Assembly: GCA_937910265.1 (NCBI GenBank)
Contig: CALEPD010000069.1
Coordinates: 1 to 9,353 of the forward strand
From: an uncultured Bacteroidales bacterium
GTDB lineage: Bacteria; Bacteroidota; Bacteroidia; Bacteroidales; P3
Reading direction: 5' to 3'
Length of the DNA stretch: 9,353 nucleotides
Shown piece after piece: positions 6,950-9,353 of this stretch (position 1 is the first letter of the stretch; each line of letters begins with the position of its first letter). The notes beneath the pieces are model-generated. The model saw only the letters and a program-made list of their open reading frames with translations. It had not been told where the DNA came from and did no database searches. The position numbers and the translations under genes are program-made.

Positions 6950-6984
6950 AAAAAAAACGGGTGTCACATGTGTGATACCCGTTT
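6950..6984 (-). terminator. Rho-independent terminator of the ADP-forming acyl-CoA ligase gene
   Basis: Read on the minus strand, a stem begins ACGGGT and closes ACCCGT (6957-6982), with one A/C mismatch and a very small loop. Eight T residues follow on that strand (the A-run 6950-6957). It starts about 24 bases after the gene's stop. On the + strand the mismatch becomes a G-U pair, but the T-run there is only three bases, so the minus direction is favoured. Confidence 0.85.
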
Positions 6985-7005
6985 GTGTATATATAGCGGT
7001 TTATG

Positions 7006-9078
7006 CTATTTCTCCAGTCTGATTCTGGCGTCAACAGCGGTGACGTAGCGGGGATTTCCGAGCAGCGGATTGAGGTCCATCTCTGCAATTTCGGGTGCGG
7101 CTTGAACCAAGGCGCTGATTCTTGCAATTTGGTCGGCATAGAGGTCAATGTTGACAGCTTCCTGTCCGCGTACACCTTGCAGAATTTTGTAACCACGAAG
7201 CTTTGTGAGCATTTCTTTGGCTTCAGAAGCGGTGATGGGCGCGAGGGCACTCTGTACATCTTTCAATACTTCGATGAATATACCACCGAGACCGAAGAAT
7301 ATTTGATGTCCGAATTTGTCATCGCGGATGGCTCCGATATAAACATCGGTACCGTCTAACATGGGATACATCTCAACAGCGTAGGTGTCTTGGATAGCCA
7401 TAAGTCGATCAAATTCCTTGCTTACGGTATCAAGGTCTTTTACATTGAGGGTAACACCTCCGACATCGCTCTTGTGAAGAGGTCCGACAACTTTCATTAC
7501 CAAAGGAATGTCTTTGCTGCATCCAACCTCTTTCGCAAAGTTGAGAGCGTCTTCTTTCTTGTCAACTTCTACCGATTTCTTGCGGCTGATGCCAGCGGCG
7601 TCAAGTAATTCGTTGTAGTCCGAGATCTCCATGTATCCGTCATTGCAACGTTCGATGGTGGCACGGATTCGCTGTACGTCGATTTCGGGTTGCTCAACAT
7701 TTTCGGGTTGTGGCTTGGGTGTGTTGTACACTTTGCATAATGCATTGCCAAGAACACATTCTTCGGGGAAGTTAATGCGGCCGCGGTCGATAAATTCCTG
7801 AATTTCTTCTTTCACATTGATTACTGAGGGCAATACTGGAAAAATAGGCTTCTTGCAAGTTTTCATTTTCTCATCAAGCAATGCGTAAACCTCTTTGTTC
7901 GAGAATAATCCTGGCGAACCGAAAATTACTACAGAGAAATCGATGTTTTCGAAATCGTTGTCAACGGCATCAAGAATATGTCCCAGTTGTTCGGCTGTAC
8001 CTGTTGCCAGGAAGTCGATGGGGTTGCCTACTGACGAACCAGCAAATAATTTTTCAAGCAATGCCGGAGCTTTGGGGTGATCCTTGAGGCTGGGAACATC
8101 CATTCCGCCATTCGAAAGAACGTCGGGGAGCATAACGGCAGGGCCACCGGCGTGGGTGATGACTGCACAGCGTTTGCCTTTCAGTTCGGGGTGCATGAAG
8201 ATTGCGCATACAGTGGTAAGTTCTTGACGGTTTTGGCATCTAACAATACCTGCTTTGTTGAATAAAGCATCAACTGCTGCATCATTGGTTGCAAGTGCTC
8301 CGGTGTGGCTCGAGGCGGCACGGCTTCCTGCGGCACTGCCACCACTCTTGATTGCGGCAATGCGGCAACCTTTGTTGATGAGCGAACGGCTGTGTTTGAG
8401 CATGCGTTGCGGGTCGGCGACCTTTTCCATGTACAGCATGATAACGCGTGAAGAGGTAACGGGGTCGAATGTTTCGTCCAAGTGCTCAAGTACATCTTCG
8501 ATACCAATTTGCGCACTGTTTCCTACAGCCCATACGCTGTTGAAAGTTAAGCCGTTGGTGATGCCATATTCTTTGATGAAAACAGCAGTTGCACCTGAAC
8601 CAGTGATGAAGTCAACGCCTTTGGGATCGAGTGTTGGAATGGGAGCGTCAAAGCATCCGCTGTAGTTCATGTTGAGGAATCCGGTACAGTTGGGGCCGAT
8701 GAGCGAACCGCCAACAGCATTGATGCTGTCAACAATCTGTTTCTCGAGGGCGGCGCCTTCTTCGTTTTCCTCCGAGAAGCCGGCCGATACGATGATGAAT
8801 CCTTTGGTGCCTTTTTCTTTGGTCAATACATCAACGGTGGCAGGGCAGAATTTTGCTGCAATACAAATAATGGCACAGTCAACCTGTGGCAATTCTTCAA
8901 CCTTGCTGTAGCATTTTATGCCTTGTACTTCGCTTTCTTTAGGATTTACTGCGTACACTTCGCCCTTGAAATTGCTGTTGAGTAAGTTGGCAAGGGCTTT
9001 TCCTCCTGGTTTCTGGACATCTCCGGAAGCACCGCATACAACAATACTTCTCGGATTTAGTAATTCTTTGGCTATCAT
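7006..9078 (-). CDS. Fused ADP-forming acyl-CoA (acetate-CoA) ligase
   Basis: Enzymes of this family run acyl-CoA + ADP + Pi to free acid + ATP + CoA in the cytoplasm, a substrate-level ATP step. The 690 residues fuse both subunits. The alpha part holds a CoA-binding Rossmann domain (about 1-125, with VCGASGD near 14-20 and GPNCTG at 128-133) and a succinyl-CoA-synthetase-like domain with VGN (185-187), E218 and the catalytic phosphohistidine H258 in SSHTGALA. The beta part, from about 470, is an ATP-grasp domain with a second histidine, H535 in HKSDVGG, FGLGG (595-599) and the metal-binding E-M-D-L-N-P (666-671). All key residues are present. The ATG at 9078 follows an A-rich leader. Acetyl-CoA is the likely substrate but branched-chain, aryl or propionyl-CoA cannot be excluded; protein acetyltransferases of related build have an extra GNAT domain, absent here. 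Single gene, convergent with the fumarate reductase operon. Confidence 0.9.
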   Translation of the reverse strand: MIAKELLNPRSIVVCGASGDVQKPGGKALANLLNSNFKGEVYAVNPKESEVQGIKCYSKVEELPQVDCAIICIAAKFCPATVDVLTKEKGTKGFIIVSAGFSEENEEGAALEKQIVDSINAVGGSLIGPNCTGFLNMNYSGCFDAPIPTLDPKGVDFITGSGATAVFIKEYGITNGLTFNSVWAVGNSAQIGIEDVLEHLDETFDPVTSSRVIMLYMEKVADPQRMLKHSRSLINKGCRIAAIKSGGSAAGSRAASSHTGALATNDAAVDALFNKAGIVRCQNRQELTTVCAIFMHPELKGKRCAVITHAGGPAVMLPDVLSNGGMDVPSLKDHPKAPALLEKLFAGSSVGNPIDFLATGTAEQLGHILDAVDNDFENIDFSVVIFGSPGLFSNKEVYALLDEKMKTCKKPIFPVLPSVINVKEEIQEFIDRGRINFPEECVLGNALCKVYNTPKPQPENVEQPEIDVQRIRATIERCNDGYMEISDYNELLDAAGISRKKSVEVDKKEDALNFAKEVGCSKDIPLVMKVVGPLHKSDVGGVTLNVKDLDTVSKEFDRLMAIQDTYAVEMYPMLDGTDVYIGAIRDDKFGHQIFFGLGGIFIEVLKDVQSALAPITASEAKEMLTKLRGYKILQGVRGQEAVNIDLYADQIARISALVQAAPEIAEMDLNPLLGNPRYVTAVDARIRLEK

Positions 9079-9179
9079 ATTGATTGTTTATATTATTGTT
9101 TATTTATACTTTGCTGTTTCTATGTTTTTATGCCCCACGATTTGTCGTTTTTAGGATTATGTCAAGGGGTGTTCTTATG

Positions 9180-9213
9180 CAAAAATAACGCTTTTTTATG
9201 CTGTTTTTAACAA
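9180..9213 (-). promoter_or_regulatory. Candidate promoter of the acyl-CoA ligase gene (proximal)
   Basis: The minus strand reads TATTTTTG (plus-strand 9180-9187), which fits TAnnTTTG, with TTG at 9211-9213 as a possible -33 element, again 23 bases away. In such A/T-rich DNA a chance match is quite possible. The leader would be about 95 bases. Confidence 0.3.
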
Positions 9214-9226
9214 TTGAAATCGAGTA

Positions 9227-9262
9227 CAAATATACGACATTATTTTTGATTTATAGGCAAAA
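9227..9262 (-). promoter_or_regulatory. Candidate promoter of the acyl-CoA ligase gene (distal)
   Basis: On the minus strand the sequence reads TATATTTG (plus-strand CAAATATA, 9227-9234), the same -7 word as the promoter of the fumarate reductase operon. TTTTG (9258-9262) is the candidate -33 element. The 23-base gap is longer than usual. The leader would be about 140 bases. Confidence 0.4.
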
Positions 9263-9353
9263 CATATGATTTTTTATGAGTTTGGCCATTATGAGACCAT
9301 ATAAAGGGACTCCAAGTTTGATAAGTTTTTATTGTCAAGGTCTTATTAATTTC

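Larger units (their letters stand above)
9079..9353. other. Non-coding upstream region of the acyl-CoA ligase gene
   Basis: This A/T-rich region carries no convincing coding sequence on either strand. It holds two candidate minus-strand promoters for the ligase. From about 9265 to the window edge I see no recognisable feature and no + strand TAnnTTTG element for a gene to the right. Confidence 0.6.

Noticed and set aside
8918..9154. Possible + strand gene running into the region upstream of the ligase
   Set aside because: Most of it is antisense to the ligase N-terminus, and the translation shows no domain or homology I recognise.

Overview
The window looks like an ordinary chromosomal stretch from a member of the Bacteroidota, most likely order Bacteroidales. 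Four things point there: a menaquinone-type fumarate reductase/succinate dehydrogenase in the order cytochrome b, flavoprotein, iron-sulfur protein; a secreted PepSY-like protein of the kind common in that order; a promoter matching the Bacteroides -7 element TAnnTTTG; and A/T-rich start regions without clear Shine-Dalgarno sequences. I cannot name genus or species. I see no tRNA or rRNA gene, mobile element, CRISPR array or phage gene.

Layout. At 1-971 (+) lies the C-terminal part of a WG-repeat protein whose reading frame is still open at the left edge. After 14 bases comes a class I dihydroorotase (986-2332, pyrimidine synthesis). A 391-base non-coding stretch follows, with a recognisable promoter, a short GC hairpin followed by a T-run in the leader, and a cluster of TTGAT words. 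Next is a tight unit on the + strand: diheme cytochrome b subunit (2724-3680), FAD subunit (3705-5663), Fe-S subunit (5660-6418, overlapping by ATGA) and a small exported PepSY-like protein (6445-6864), closed by a strong terminator. Converging from the other side is a fused ADP-forming acyl-CoA (acetate-CoA) ligase (7006-9078, -), with its own terminator. The last 275 bases are its leader and upstream region.

How the genes fit together. The cytochrome b-linked complex would reduce fumarate to succinate with menaquinol (or run in reverse), and the ADP-forming ligase would release acetate or another acid from its CoA thioester while making ATP. Together they suit a fermenting anaerobe that excretes succinate and acetate. 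Dihydroorotase is housekeeping, and the WG-repeat protein is of unknown role.

I do not see a clearly new multi-gene system. The best leads are an unusually long acidic loop, predicted periplasmic, in the cytochrome b subunit; the exported PepSY-like gene attached to that operon; the alternating two-module architecture of the WG-repeat protein; and the leader hairpin before the operon.
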